A stretch of DNA of 38,628 nucleotides, from positions 1-38,628 of the forward strand of contig NZ_JACSWA010000325.1 of assembly GCF_016888125.1 (NCBI RefSeq), given 5' to 3'. The notes beneath the pieces were generated by a model. The model was given only the letters and a program-made list of their open reading frames with translations. It was not told the DNA's origin and searched no databases. The translations under genes were made by a program, and so were the position numbers. Positions 26,692 through 35,048 of the stretch are shown here, in pieces. Positions within the stretch are counted from its first letter, which is position 1; every line of letters begins with the position of its first letter. The stretch comes from Spirulina sp. CCY15215 (GTDB taxonomy: Bacteria; Cyanobacteriota; Cyanobacteriia; Cyanobacteriales; Spirulinaceae).

Positions 26692-27950
26692 ATATCAATA
26701 TAGACGAACAAAAGGGCTATCATAGCAATATTATTCGTCTTAATTTAGGGCGTTTATACTACCGTCTTCATCAGCCTCAGCAAGGGATGCAACTCATTGA
26801 AGAAGCGATCGCAAATTCTGAGGATCAAGATAAATCAAGACTGTATGGTGCTCGGAGTATACTAGCGGATAACCCTAATAGCGAAGAAGCCATTGCCTTA
26901 CTACGGCAAATTGAAGAAGATTCCCCGCGCTACCAAGAAGCTATGCAAGCGATCTCCCTCAATGCTACTCCTGAAACAACGTATGAGCTTTTTGCCGATA
27001 GTGAAGACAGCCTCGGTAATACAGAACTGCTTTATCGAGCGATGTATCACAAAATTGGCAATGAAGTTGCGATTTTGAAAAGTATTACGTATCGTCTTTT
27101 ACGTAAACTCAAAGACGAACATCCGCTAGTGGCTGAAATTGAAACTGAAATTGATGAGCTTCAGGACAGCATCAACCAACAACGTGCTGCTCAAAAAGTA
27201 GCAATTGCTCAAATTCCCAAGAGTGACTATCGGCAGTTAGTCACGATTATTTCTCAGACGGCCCATAATATTTCCGATGAGGTCAATAATCAACTCGCTG
27301 CCATCATCTCTAAAACTCGTCGAGCAATGCGAAAAATCGAGGAATCTGTACCTGCTTACAAAAATTTTCAAAAACTACTGTTACAACTCGAACTTACACA
27401 AAATGCGCTTAACGATTTGAAGTCGATTAATGAAGGGATGACCATTCGCTGTCATCGCTTTTTAGTTCGTCAGATTTTTGAAAAATGGCAACCAGAAAAT
27501 TGGTCAACCAGCACACCGCGATTACGTAAAACAGGTGTCAAGCTTTTCATTGAAAACCCTGAGACTGAATTTGATGGTGATTTAGAGAAAATAAAAAGTA
27601 TCCTGAATGAATTAGTTGAGAATTCGCTTAAGCACAATGCAAACCATTCCGATCTGTTGATCAAAATGTGTGCTCAAGATTTACTCAATCCGTCTGATAT
27701 TGGTACACCCACTATTCCCGGCGATCGCAAATTTTTGTACATTCAGTTCATCGATAATGGTCAAGGCATTCCAGATAATAAAAAAGACTGGATTTTTCAA
27801 CCACTTCATACAACCTCATCTGATGATAAAGGAAGTGGTCTAGGACTTTTTATTGCCCGTAAGACCTTGCAAAAAATGGGAGGAACAATGCGAGAATCAG
27901 GGCGATTTGGATATGGTGTACATTTTCAGATTTATTTGCCCTATTTGTAA
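26688..27950 (+). CDS. TPR-linked histidine kinase
   Basis: This 420-residue protein has the ATPase part of a two-component kinase complete: N-box LNELVENSLKHN (Asn312), G1 DNGQGIP (356-362) and G2 GSGLGLFIARK (382-392). Two H-box-like sites are seen, HKIGNEVAIL (His121) and TAHNISDEVNNQLAAI (His193); the latter is followed by a helix and I favour it as phospho-acceptor. The N-terminus (about 15-85) continues TPR-like helices from the preceding frame (LGRLYYRLHQPQQGMQLIEEA). No membrane segment or PAS/GAF domain is visible, so sensing is cytoplasmic, probably through TPR partners. The TTG start overlaps the upstream stop. The response regulator follows after 28 nt. Confidence 0.8.
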   Translation: MNINIDEQKGYHSNIIRLNLGRLYYRLHQPQQGMQLIEEAIANSEDQDKSRLYGARSILADNPNSEEAIALLRQIEEDSPRYQEAMQAISLNATPETTYELFADSEDSLGNTELLYRAMYHKIGNEVAILKSITYRLLRKLKDEHPLVAEIETEIDELQDSINQQRAAQKVAIAQIPKSDYRQLVTIISQTAHNISDEVNNQLAAIISKTRRAMRKIEESVPAYKNFQKLLLQLELTQNALNDLKSINEGMTIRCHRFLVRQIFEKWQPENWSTSTPRLRKTGVKLFIENPETEFDGDLEKIKSILNELVENSLKHNANHSDLLIKMCAQDLLNPSDIGTPTIPGDRKFLYIQFIDNGQGIPDNKKDWIFQPLHTTSSDDKGSGLGLFIARKTLQKMGGTMRESGRFGYGVHFQIYLPYL

Positions 27951-27978
27951 AGTTTTAAAGCTGTGAGTTTGTTAAGTC

Positions 27979-29031
27979 ATGCAAAGAGAAAATGTTCACT
28001 TGCTCGTCGTCGAAGATAACAATCGCTTTTTAGACGAGTTATTAGAATGGTTACGCGATTTCGGATATCAAGAAATTGTGACGGCTCGTAGTGTTTCTGA
28101 AGCACAAACAGAATTAGCTCATCCCTGTGATATTGTCATCGCAGATATGCGTATGGAACAAGATGATAGTGGCTTCACTATTTTAGATTGGGTCACTCAA
28201 AATAACTTATCAACCGTTGTGATTATTCTCACGGCTAATGATACTGTAACCGGTTGCCGGAAAGCATTTCGAGCGGGAGCTTGGGATTACATCTCAAAGA
28301 ATATGCCTGGGAATCCATTCGATGCGTTAGATATTTCAATTCAAGATGCGATCGCTTATCTCAATCGTTGGGGAAGCCGACCAAATCAACAATGGATTGA
28401 TGAACATTACAATGAGTTAACAGCCCAATATTGGGGACAGTGGATTGCGATCGCCAATCAAACCGTTATTGAGCAGGCAGAGAGTGAGAATGAATTGCGT
28501 AAGCGTCTAGATGAACGTAAGCTTCGGCAATTCACCATCACAATCAAAAAAATTGGTGATCTGCGTCCCATGAGCGAATTAATTGAACTTCCTGAAAGTG
28601 AAACGCTTGAATTCAAAAGTACACTTCAGTGGGATATTCGCCAAAATAGCAAAAACTCCAAACTGGTCACTAATGTTTTAAAAACCATCGTTGCTTTTCT
28701 TAATACATCGGGTGGAACACTGCTGATCGGAGTCGAGGATAATGGTGATATTTTTGGGCTGACACAAGATATTAATTGCCTTAAAGAGGGATCGCTTGAT
28801 AAATTTGAACGACACTTAGGCCAGCTCATTGAACGTGATATTGGCTTACAGTTTATGCCAAAGATAAAAATTCGCTTTGAGCAAATCAATGAGCAATATA
28901 TTTGTGGTATTTACGTGCAGCCATCGAAGAAACGGGTCTTTCTGAAGTCAAACCAAGGAATCATCTTTTATGTCCGTACAGGTAACGCTACACGAGCTTT
29001 AAGTGTCCCTGAAATTTACGAGTATTTATGA
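27979..29031 (+). CDS. Response regulator with DUF5678-like linker and AlbA_2 (Schlafen-type) output domain
   Basis: This 350-residue protein has an unusual architecture. Residues 1-125 form a receiver domain with the acidic pair Glu12-Asp13, phospho-acceptor Asp56 (VIADMRM), Thr85 and Lys107. Residues about 136-170 (EHYNELTAQYWGQWIAIAN) resemble DUF5678. Residues about 200-350 form an AlbA_2 domain: ETLEFKSTLQWD, VLKTIVAFLNTSGGTLLIG, GVEDNGDIFGL and a C-terminal FYVRTGNATRALS. AlbA_2 domains belong to the Schlafen nucleic-acid-binding/RNase family. Phosphorylation would thus control a nucleic-acid-binding or cleaving output instead of a standard helix-turn-helix. It is in an operon with the TPR-kinase. 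HIP1 sites inside suggest long residence. Confidence 0.85.
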   Translation: MQRENVHLLVVEDNNRFLDELLEWLRDFGYQEIVTARSVSEAQTELAHPCDIVIADMRMEQDDSGFTILDWVTQNNLSTVVIILTANDTVTGCRKAFRAGAWDYISKNMPGNPFDALDISIQDAIAYLNRWGSRPNQQWIDEHYNELTAQYWGQWIAIANQTVIEQAESENELRKRLDERKLRQFTITIKKIGDLRPMSELIELPESETLEFKSTLQWDIRQNSKNSKLVTNVLKTIVAFLNTSGGTLLIGVEDNGDIFGLTQDINCLKEGSLDKFERHLGQLIERDIGLQFMPKIKIRFEQINEQYICGIYVQPSKKRVFLKSNQGIIFYVRTGNATRALSVPEIYEYL

Positions 29032-29149
29032 ATTAATTTTAGTCAGTTTATGCTGAAACTGATTGCAGCACGGGGGCGATCGCATAACTGCATCGGCTTA
29101 AAAAGTTGTCGAAAATAAGAACAAACAGAACCCAAAAAGCGATCGCGCC

Positions 29150-29629
29150 ATGATACAAGTAAAACCGAAACTTATCACCTTTAATAAGTTCATCGCGTGG
29201 TATCCCGAAAACTCAGAACATCGCTACGAACTGCATCAAGGGGTCATTGTTCAAATGCCAAAACCGAGAGGCAAACATTCGGAAATTGCTGGATTTCTTG
29301 CCTATCAACTGAATATCTCCATTCGCGATCGCAACCTAAACGCCTTTATCCCCAGAGAATGCCTCGTCAAACCCCGTTGAGGCGAATCCGGAGAGGAACT
29401 GGGCATTCCTGAATATTGGATTGTAGACTATTTGGGATTGGACGGCAGGCGCTTTATTGGCAACCCCAAACAACCTACAATTTTTATTTACAAATTGGTC
29501 GAAGGAGAATATCAAATCGAACAATTTTGCAGTAATAGTCCCATTGCCTTTGGTATTTTTCTCGAACTCAACTTAACCGCAGAAGAAATTTTTACGGCTA
29601 GAGAAGGCGATCGCCTTGCCATCCTGTAA
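29150..29629 (+). pseudogene. Decayed Uma2 family gene (internal stop and lost centre)
   Basis: The frame starts MIQVKPKLITFNKFIAWYPE and reads the Uma2 N-terminus to ECLVKPR, then a TGA (29378-29380). In the same frame it continues EELGIPEYWIVDYLG and the usual Uma2 C-terminus (TIFIYKLVEGEYQIEQF) to TAA at 29627-29629. Between KPR and EELGIPEYW the catalytic block that normally carries the PD and E-x-S residues is missing. The protein would be about 160 residues even if the stop were read through, so the gene is dead or reduced to short peptides. Confidence 0.8.
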
Positions 29630-29640
29630 AATAGAAAAAA

Positions 29641-29784
29641 ATGCGAGAACCACCAGCAAGGGGAGTTGTTTTTCGTAATATAGCCATCAAAACTGATAAA
29701 TTGATTTTTGCTAGACTAACGGATATTTTTCCCAAACTTTGATTTCTGAAGGCTGTATTTTGATTTTTAGAGTCTAGAGTCCCC
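29641..29784 (-). pseudogene. Truncated duplicate of the icd 5' region
   Basis: On the minus strand this reads [12 protein letters not shown], then ILRKTTPLAGGSRI, matching the leader-derived [12 protein letters not shown] and the first icd residues [14 protein letters not shown]. The ATG of icd is changed (ATA-TTA), and after about 15 codons the match ends at the decayed Uma2 gene. It lies directly upstream of, and pointing away from, the NarL-type regulator gene, so the duplicated icd leader could act as that gene's upstream DNA. Confidence 0.8.
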
Positions 29785-29802
29785 GAAAAGCAAGAAAAAA
29801 GC

Positions 29803-30495
29803 ATGAAACGAATTTTAATCGTTGATGACGATCGCAATATCCGCGAAAATCTCCAAGAAATTCTCGAAGAAGCTGGCTATCAAGTCGATAGTGCTAGTTC
29901 GGGTCAGGCTGGTTTAGAGGTGTTTGCTCAAAATCCCCCTGATGCCGTGATTTCTGACGTTATGATGCCAGGCATGAACGGTCTAGAATTTTGTCGCACT
30001 CTACGAGGAAGCACCTCGGGACAACTCGTTCCTTTTATTTTCCTCTCGGGCAAGGGAGAACTTGAAGATCGCATCAAAGGCCACGAAATGGGGGCGGATG
30101 ATTATATTTCTAAACCCTTTGTTATGCGGGAATTATTGGCCAAACTTGATGCACAATTAGAGCGATCGCGCCGCATTCATGTGGAGATCGTCCGCATGAT
30201 GCAGCAGATGTCCCAGTCGGGAACAGGATCGGGAAGCAGCGAAACCCCCGAAAAAGCCCCTCCGGAACCGCTTCCTCTCACTCCTGCGGAAGAACGGGTT
30301 TTCTGGGAAACGATCCAAGGGTTTACTAACAAACAAATCAGCGATCGCCTCTTCATTTCTCCTCGCACGGTACAAAGCCATTTGAGCAATATTCTGGGAA
30401 AATTACAATTAGACAATCGCGCCCAACTGGTTCGCTTTGCCTACGAACAAGGCTATCAGGCCCCCCAAGGAAAAGACGGGAAAGAAGAAGCCTAA
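29803..30495 (+). CDS. NarL/LuxR-type response regulator
   Basis: This 230-residue protein has a receiver domain (1-120) with Asp8-Asp10, phospho-acceptor Asp52 (ISDVMMPGMNG) and Lys104 (DYISKPF). A Gly/Ser/Pro-rich linker (about 135-157) follows, then a LuxR-type helix-turn-helix (about 160-220: LTPAEERVFW, GFTNKQISDRLFISPRTVQSHL). It should bind DNA as a dimer when phosphorylated. No kinase gene is adjacent except that of the preceding AlbA_2 system, separated by pseudogenes; its true partner may be elsewhere. The upstream DNA is a duplicated icd leader. Confidence 0.9.
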   Translation: MKRILIVDDDRNIRENLQEILEEAGYQVDSASSGQAGLEVFAQNPPDAVISDVMMPGMNGLEFCRTLRGSTSGQLVPFIFLSGKGELEDRIKGHEMGADDYISKPFVMRELLAKLDAQLERSRRIHVEIVRMMQQMSQSGTGSGSSETPEKAPPEPLPLTPAEERVFWETIQGFTNKQISDRLFISPRTVQSHLSNILGKLQLDNRAQLVRFAYEQGYQAPQGKDGKEEA

Positions 30496-30536
30496 AGGAA
30501 TAAATTTTCCCCATATCTCCCCCATATCTGTCCTAA

Positions 30537-31034
30537 ATGCAAGGAATTTATCAACTCGAACAATTACAGCAAGAAATATTGCTACATCCGGAAAAATGGC
30601 GGCCGCTTGTTTTGACCAATGGCTGTTTTGATTTGCTGCACGTGGGTCACGTGCGTTATTTACAAACGGCGAAAACTCTAGGAAAAGCGCTGATTGTTGG
30701 TTTAAATAGCGATGCTTCCGTGGGTCAACTTAAGCCCCAGCAAGCCAATTTTCCCCCGCGTCCCCTCATTACCGAGGGCCAACGTGCGGAGGTACTGTCT
30801 GCCCTCAAAGCCGTGGATGGAGTCGTTATCTTTCCTCAGCTTACGGCAACTCATCTCATTGCTACCCTAAAACCGGATATTTATGTTAAAGGTGGAGATT
30901 ATACCCCCGAAACCCTTCCGGAATATCCCGACGCGATCGCCCACGGGGTGCGGATTGAATTAGTTAAGGTGGAGGTTGGGGCTTCCACAAGTGCGATTAT
31001 CAAGGGTATTTTAGAGGGAAGCCGCAATGAATAA
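30537..31034 (+). CDS. rfaE2: RfaE2/HldE-C-like nucleotidyltransferase
   Basis: This 165-residue cytidylyltransferase-like enzyme has the HxGH motif (LLHVGHVRYLQTAK), NSDASVGQLK and a closing VEVGASTSAIIKGIL. It matches the stand-alone D-glycero-beta-D-manno-heptose-1-phosphate adenylyltransferase type, acting in nucleotide-activated heptose synthesis for cell-surface sugars. No other heptose gene is in the window, so the exact sugar is uncertain. It starts 42 nt after the response regulator and may share its transcript. Confidence 0.85.
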   Translation: MQGIYQLEQLQQEILLHPEKWRPLVLTNGCFDLLHVGHVRYLQTAKTLGKALIVGLNSDASVGQLKPQQANFPPRPLITEGQRAEVLSALKAVDGVVIFPQLTATHLIATLKPDIYVKGGDYTPETLPEYPDAIAHGVRIELVKVEVGASTSAIIKGILEGSRNE

Positions 31035-31101
31035 TTGATAATTGTTCGTTAATAATTAATAATTGTTTATTGATAATTGTTTATTGATAATTAATAATTG
31101 A
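31031..31101. repeat. AT-rich degenerate tandem repeats before gun4
   Basis: Units such as ATAATTGTTTATTG and TTAATAATTA recur several times in succession over about 70 nt, filling the whole gap between rfaE2 and gun4. With A/T almost throughout, the region would melt easily and may influence gun4 transcription or reflect replication slippage. No stable GC hairpin is present. Confidence 0.8.
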
Positions 31102-31102
31102 A

Positions 31103-31807
31103 ATGATTGCATCCAGTCTTCATCCTGAAATTGAGCCACTCTGCCAGCAGTTAGAGTCGGGGGTTTTGAAAAAACAATTATCGGTCATTCCTCAACTTGC
31201 CAGCACCGGTGATGCAGGTTGGCAGGTTTTGATGAATTTTTTGCAGGCCAATAAGGGACAGGATCCCACTCCGGCGATCGGTACGGCTTATCTGGCTTTA
31301 TACCGTTTGGACGTAGCAGAAATTAGCGATTTTTTGCAAACTCACTTTTCAGAAGGAATTGTTGCTCTCAAGTCCGATCGCGGGATTGATTACCAACTCT
31401 TACAAGTATTACTGATCGAACAGGACTTTCAACAAAGCGATCGCCTCACTCTCGAAAAACTCTGCGAATTGGCTGGAGAAAAGGCGGTAAATCGACAATG
31501 GCTCTATTTTTCTGAGATCGATCGCTTCCCGGTGACGGATTTACAAACGATTAATACACTTTGGCTGACTTATTCAGAAGGAAATTTTGGCTTTTCGGTA
31601 CAGCGCGAATTATGGTTGGCACAGGGAAAGAATTTTAATAAACTCTGGGAGAAAATTGGCTGGAAAAAGAGCAATAATTGGACCCGCTACCCCAATGAGT
31701 TTATCTGGAATTTGAGCGCACCGAGAGGTCATTTACCGTTATCGAATCAATTACGAGGAGTGCAGCCTTTTGCGTCTTTATTGGCTCATCCTGCTTGGAC
31801 AGAGTGA
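31103..31807 (+). CDS. gun4: Gun4 (Ycf53) regulator of magnesium chelatase
   Basis: Gun4 binds protoporphyrin IX and Mg-protoporphyrin IX and activates magnesium chelatase in chlorophyll synthesis. The 234-residue protein has a helical N-terminal domain (about 1-85) and the porphyrin-binding core (about 90-225), with IDYQLLQVLLIEQDFQQSD, WLYFSEIDRFPVTDLQTIN, NFGFSVQRELW and the C-terminal AHPAWTE region. Length and both domains match the cyanobacterial full-length form. The start ATG follows an AT-rich repeat rather than a clear ribosome-binding site. Confidence 0.95.
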   Translation: MIASSLHPEIEPLCQQLESGVLKKQLSVIPQLASTGDAGWQVLMNFLQANKGQDPTPAIGTAYLALYRLDVAEISDFLQTHFSEGIVALKSDRGIDYQLLQVLLIEQDFQQSDRLTLEKLCELAGEKAVNRQWLYFSEIDRFPVTDLQTINTLWLTYSEGNFGFSVQRELWLAQGKNFNKLWEKIGWKKSNNWTRYPNEFIWNLSAPRGHLPLSNQLRGVQPFASLLAHPAWTE

Positions 31808-31871
31808 ATTAGAAAGCGAAAGAGAAGACACAAACCGCGATCGCCTTCCCGCAAAACTAGCGCGATCGCCA

Positions 31872-32555
31872 TTAATTGCCCTCAATATTGAGACTGCGAA
31901 TTTGTTCGGCAAACCAATTGGCAACACTGATATTACTTTCTTCCTGTAACCGTACCAGAGTTTGTTCGAGAAGTGCAATGGGTAAACCTGTTAAACTTTG
32001 AGAAACTTGACATTCTCGATATTGATTATTTTCTTGTAATTGGAAGGCAAAAACTCGCCTTCCGACAACATCGATCGCCCAATATTCAGGAATTCCCAAT
32101 GAGGCATACAGATGCTTTTTCTCATCCAAATCACTTGATAAGGTTGTATCGGAAATCTCCCCCACCAGATCGGGAATTCGCCAGCGATCTAAATCGATAT
32201 AACGTCTTTCTCCGGTTTGCCATCTGGGATAATCTTCTCCAATATATAAAACAATATCGGGTGCAGCAGAACTTTGCTCTGATTTTTCCAGCAAGCAACC
32301 TCCAAAAGTATTTGATGTTTGCGGAATATGCTGGCTAAACCAGATAAAAAATAACATGGAAAAGAGATCGCCAATGTTGGCATGATTGATTCCTTCCGAA
32401 CCCATTTCTACTAAAAGGTGATTTTGGTAATAGTATAATTTAACTCGCTCTCGAGTCTCTGTATCGCGCCAAGTTTCATAATCTTTCCAACTGGCAAAAT
32501 TCCATTGTGTTAACGGAATCGCGATTTTTGTAGGATTAGAAGTTAGAGTATTCAT
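31872..32555 (-). CDS. Uma2 family (DUF820) PD-(D/E)XK endonuclease-like protein
   Basis: This 227-residue protein has Uma2 motifs at the usual places: APDIVLYIGEDYP, DLVGEISDTTLSSDLDEKKH with the catalytic Glu, Asp and Lys, and YASLGIPEYWAIDV. It looks intact, unlike the copy at 29150-29629. Its end converges on gun4 over a short HIP1-rich gap. The 179-nt spacer upstream, before the phytol-kinase-like gene, holds no recognisable gene. Confidence 0.85.
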   Translation of the reverse strand: MNTLTSNPTKIAIPLTQWNFASWKDYETWRDTETRERVKLYYYQNHLLVEMGSEGINHANIGDLFSMLFFIWFSQHIPQTSNTFGGCLLEKSEQSSAAPDIVLYIGEDYPRWQTGERRYIDLDRWRIPDLVGEISDTTLSSDLDEKKHLYASLGIPEYWAIDVVGRRVFAFQLQENNQYRECQVSQSLTGLPIALLEQTLVRLQEESNISVANWFAEQIRSLNIEGN

Positions 32556-32734
32556 GAATATTTATTTATTTATTTCTCTCTTACTCTAGATGATAAGGGC
32601 GATCGCCAATCCAGATCAAGTAAACAGTCGCCATCTCAAAATAACCAATGGAAGCAACTCAACAAACAAACTGGTACAGGGAAAACCAACAAATTTGGCG
32701 CTAAACTGAATATATCTCACAAATAAATTGATAT

Positions 32735-33466
32735 TCAGAGTAATAATTCAACTAAATAAAATGTGAGCATTCCACTTCCTAAAGGAACTGTGAGATTATC
32801 AACACCTAACTTAGAAAATGCTTCCAAACCCGTTGCGGCGATCGCAACCCACAAACTAATCAAGAAAACTTGCCAAATTATTCCGTAAACACTGGCTAAA
32901 ACGATCGCCGTCACGAGAAAACTTGCCCCCAACATCGCCAAGGAACCTTCCCAACTTTTCTTAATTCCCCCTATTTGATAGCTATGTTTGCCAAAACGCT
33001 GTCCAATAATTGCAGCCAAACCGTCCCCCCATGCCATAATTAGAACGCCGATAACGGCATAATAGGGGTGTTGAAGCGGGAAAAAATAACTCACAAGCAC
33101 GCCAATACTTACCGCATAAAAAAATGTACCTAAACTTTTTCGTCCTACACTATTAATACTGGGAAGAATGGGGAGAAAATAAGATACAATTGCAATGATA
33201 CTGGCGAGAATTGCGGCAATAACAATCAGCCAAGCAGGAATTGCCAACCACCACGCCAATAAAATGACCTGCCCCGAACCAATATGAAATATTTTCCGCG
33301 TGAACTCTGCATCGGTATGTTTAAAGCGATTTAATCCTTCTGAAATCAGTAAGAGAATTCCTAAATATAAGGCAACAATTCCTAGAGATATCCATAGAGG
33401 AGAAGCCGAAGATAAGGACAGCGATCGCCAACCCAATAAAATAAGAAACAATTTTATTAATCCCAA
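32735..33466 (-). CDS. Phytol/polyprenol kinase-like membrane protein (VTE5/dolichol kinase family)
   Basis: This 243-residue protein has about seven membrane helices and the CTP-dependent prenol-kinase family motifs: [14 protein letters not shown], the cytidylyl-binding [29 protein letters not shown] and DNLTVPLGS. In cyanobacteria the VTE5-type member phosphorylates phytol released from chlorophyll for tocopherol synthesis. Whether this copy uses phytol, farnesol or another prenol cannot be told from sequence. It is divergent from yidD with only 32 nt between the starts, so the promoters overlap. Confidence 0.82.
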   Translation of the reverse strand: MGLIKLFLILLGWRSLSLSSASPLWISLGIVALYLGILLLISEGLNRFKHTDAEFTRKIFHIGSGQVILLAWWLAIPAWLIVIAAILASIIAIVSYFLPILPSINSVGRKSLGTFFYAVSIGVLVSYFFPLQHPYYAVIGVLIMAWGDGLAAIIGQRFGKHSYQIGGIKKSWEGSLAMLGASFLVTAIVLASVYGIIWQVFLISLWVAIAATGLEAFSKLGVDNLTVPLGSGMLTFYLVELLL

Positions 33467-33498
33467 TATTATCTACAGTTCAATTTCTAGCTTACCCC

Positions 33499-33816
33499 AT
33501 GAAAACTTTATTAATTTGGTTAATTAAAGGTTATAAATTTTTGGTTTCCTCGATGTTGCCCCCGAGTTGTCGCTTTTATCCCTCTTGTTCTCAATATGCC
33601 CTGGATGCGATCGCCCGATTTGGAGTATTACAAGGGGGAAAACTGGCACTCTGTCGCCTTTCACGCTGTCATCCTTTCCACCCTGGGGGAGTCGATCCCG
33701 TCCCCACTTTAGAGGAAATGCAGCAACAGAAAGGGAAAATGCGATCGCGTGGTTCAATGCAGGATAATGAAAATCTATCTCAATGGAAAGCTAAATCCAA
33801 AAAGCGCGATCGATGA
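33499..33816 (+). CDS. yidD: YidD membrane protein insertion efficiency factor
   Basis: This 105-residue protein has the YidD signature: [20 protein letters not shown], then [15 protein letters not shown] and [19 protein letters not shown], with the conserved cysteine set. It is a small membrane-associated protein assisting YidC-mediated insertion. The C-terminal tail (about 75-105) is charged and variable. The next gene overlaps its stop by ATGA. Confidence 0.92.
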   Translation: MKTLLIWLIKGYKFLVSSMLPPSCRFYPSCSQYALDAIARFGVLQGGKLALCRLSRCHPFHPGGVDPVPTLEEMQQQKGKMRSRGSMQDNENLSQWKAKSKKRDR

Positions 33817-34523
33817 AACCCTATCAAAAAATTCCCATTCAAGAATGTCACGAACCTTTAGTTCCCATCCCCTTAGAGCAGTTTGCAGTAGAATCTCCCC
33901 ATCCTTACCTTAAATTGGGGGCGAATTATGCCGGAAAATCCCCTTATTATTTGCGTCAGGGTGTTCTTGATGCTCTCATTGCAGCGCAAAATAATTTACA
34001 ACAAAATCGGCAAGGATGGCGTATTTTGATTTTTGATGCCTATCGCCCGATCGCCGTACAGCAGTTTATGGTGGACTATACGTTTCAATCCCTCGTTAGG
34101 GAAAGAAAGTTGAATTTGGCAGAGTTATCGACTCAACAAAAAGAGCAACTCTGGCAAGAAGTCTATCAATTTTGGGCAGTTCCCAGCGATAACCCTGCAA
34201 CTCCTCCTCCTCACAGTACGGGGGCGGCGATCGATGTTACCCTGGTGGATGCAGAAGGGAAAATTGTTGAGATGGGTTCCCCCATTGATGAAATTTCCGA
34301 GCGATCGCATCCCCTGCATTACGCCAACGCTACAACAACCGCCGAACAAATATATCATCAGAACCGACAGATTTTAAATACAGCCATGACATCCGGGGCA
34401 TTTTGCTGTCATCCGCGAGAATGGTGGCATTTTTCCCTTGGGGATCAAATCTGGGCGTTGCAGTATAATCAAGAACATCCCCAAAACCCAATAACAGCAA
34501 GATATGGGGGTTGGGTGCAATAA
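33813..34523 (+). CDS. VanX/DdpX-type D-alanyl-D-alanine dipeptidase (M15D)
   Basis: This 236-residue zinc dipeptidase releases D-alanine from D-Ala-D-Ala. Zinc and catalytic residues are visible: His134 and Asp141 in HSTGAAIDV, Glu203 and His206 in EWWHF, and Arg78 in DAYRP. No signal peptide is seen, so it acts in the cytoplasm, as VanX does. No vanH/vanA ligases are near, so peptidoglycan recycling or D-Ala-D-Ala catabolism is more likely than glycopeptide resistance; murQ two genes downstream supports recycling. Its ATG overlaps the yidD stop. Confidence 0.88.
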   Translation: MKPYQKIPIQECHEPLVPIPLEQFAVESPHPYLKLGANYAGKSPYYLRQGVLDALIAAQNNLQQNRQGWRILIFDAYRPIAVQQFMVDYTFQSLVRERKLNLAELSTQQKEQLWQEVYQFWAVPSDNPATPPPHSTGAAIDVTLVDAEGKIVEMGSPIDEISERSHPLHYANATTTAEQIYHQNRQILNTAMTSGAFCCHPREWWHFSLGDQIWALQYNQEHPQNPITARYGGWVQ

Positions 34524-34609
34524 GTTTTTTTGCTATTGCCGCGATCGCGTCCCCGATTTTGTATGAAAATAAAGTTTGAAAGAAAGATCGTTTAAATACC
34601 TAAGTTGCC

Positions 34610-35020
34610 ATGCTCGCACCCCAACGAATCTACGTCCTACTTATCAATGCTGGCACCGATCGCGAAGGAATCCATTCTCTGCAAATTGGCGATCGTCAAA
34701 CTGTTTTGATGTTTGAGTCGGAAGATGATGCAATTCGCTATGCTCTCATGTTAGAGGCTCAAGATTTTCCCACCCCCAGTATTGAAGCCTTTCCTGCCGA
34801 AGAAATCGAAGGTTTCTGTCGCGAGGCAGGCTACAATTGGGAAATTGTCAAAGAAGGACAGTTAGAAATTCCTCCAGAAATGATCGTGGATGAGACAACT
34901 TGGACTCTGGAAGACTCTCCTCCTCCTTCTTCCCCTCAACAAGAAACCGAAGAACGAGAAATGTCTGATGAGGAACTTGACGCACAACGTCGCGCACTAG
35001 AAAAGCTCTTTGGCAATTAA
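34610..35020 (+). CDS. DUF3110 protein
   Basis: This 136-residue protein is of a family conserved in cyanobacteria and plastids: RIYVLLINAGTDREGIHSLQ, then VLMFESEDDAIRYALMLEAQ, FPTPSIEAFPAEEIEGFC and an acidic C-terminal tail ending ALEKLFGN. Function unknown. The first about 90 residues make a compact alpha/beta domain. MurQ starts 28 nt after its stop. Confidence 0.88.
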   Translation: MLAPQRIYVLLINAGTDREGIHSLQIGDRQTVLMFESEDDAIRYALMLEAQDFPTPSIEAFPAEEIEGFCREAGYNWEIVKEGQLEIPPEMIVDETTWTLEDSPPPSSPQQETEEREMSDEELDAQRRALEKLFGN

Positions 35021-35048
35021 TATTCAGTTACCAGTCATCAGTTATCCC

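Noticed and set aside
32648-32704. An 18-codon frame (MEATQQTNWYRENQQIW...) between Uma2 and the phytol-kinase-like gene
   Set aside because: Too short, no membrane segment as in small photosystem subunits, no ribosome-binding site; probably chance.
33813-34523. Vancomycin-resistance gene
   Set aside because: The VanX-like enzyme has no vanH/vanA/vanR/vanS neighbours, and the gene context points to wall recycling.
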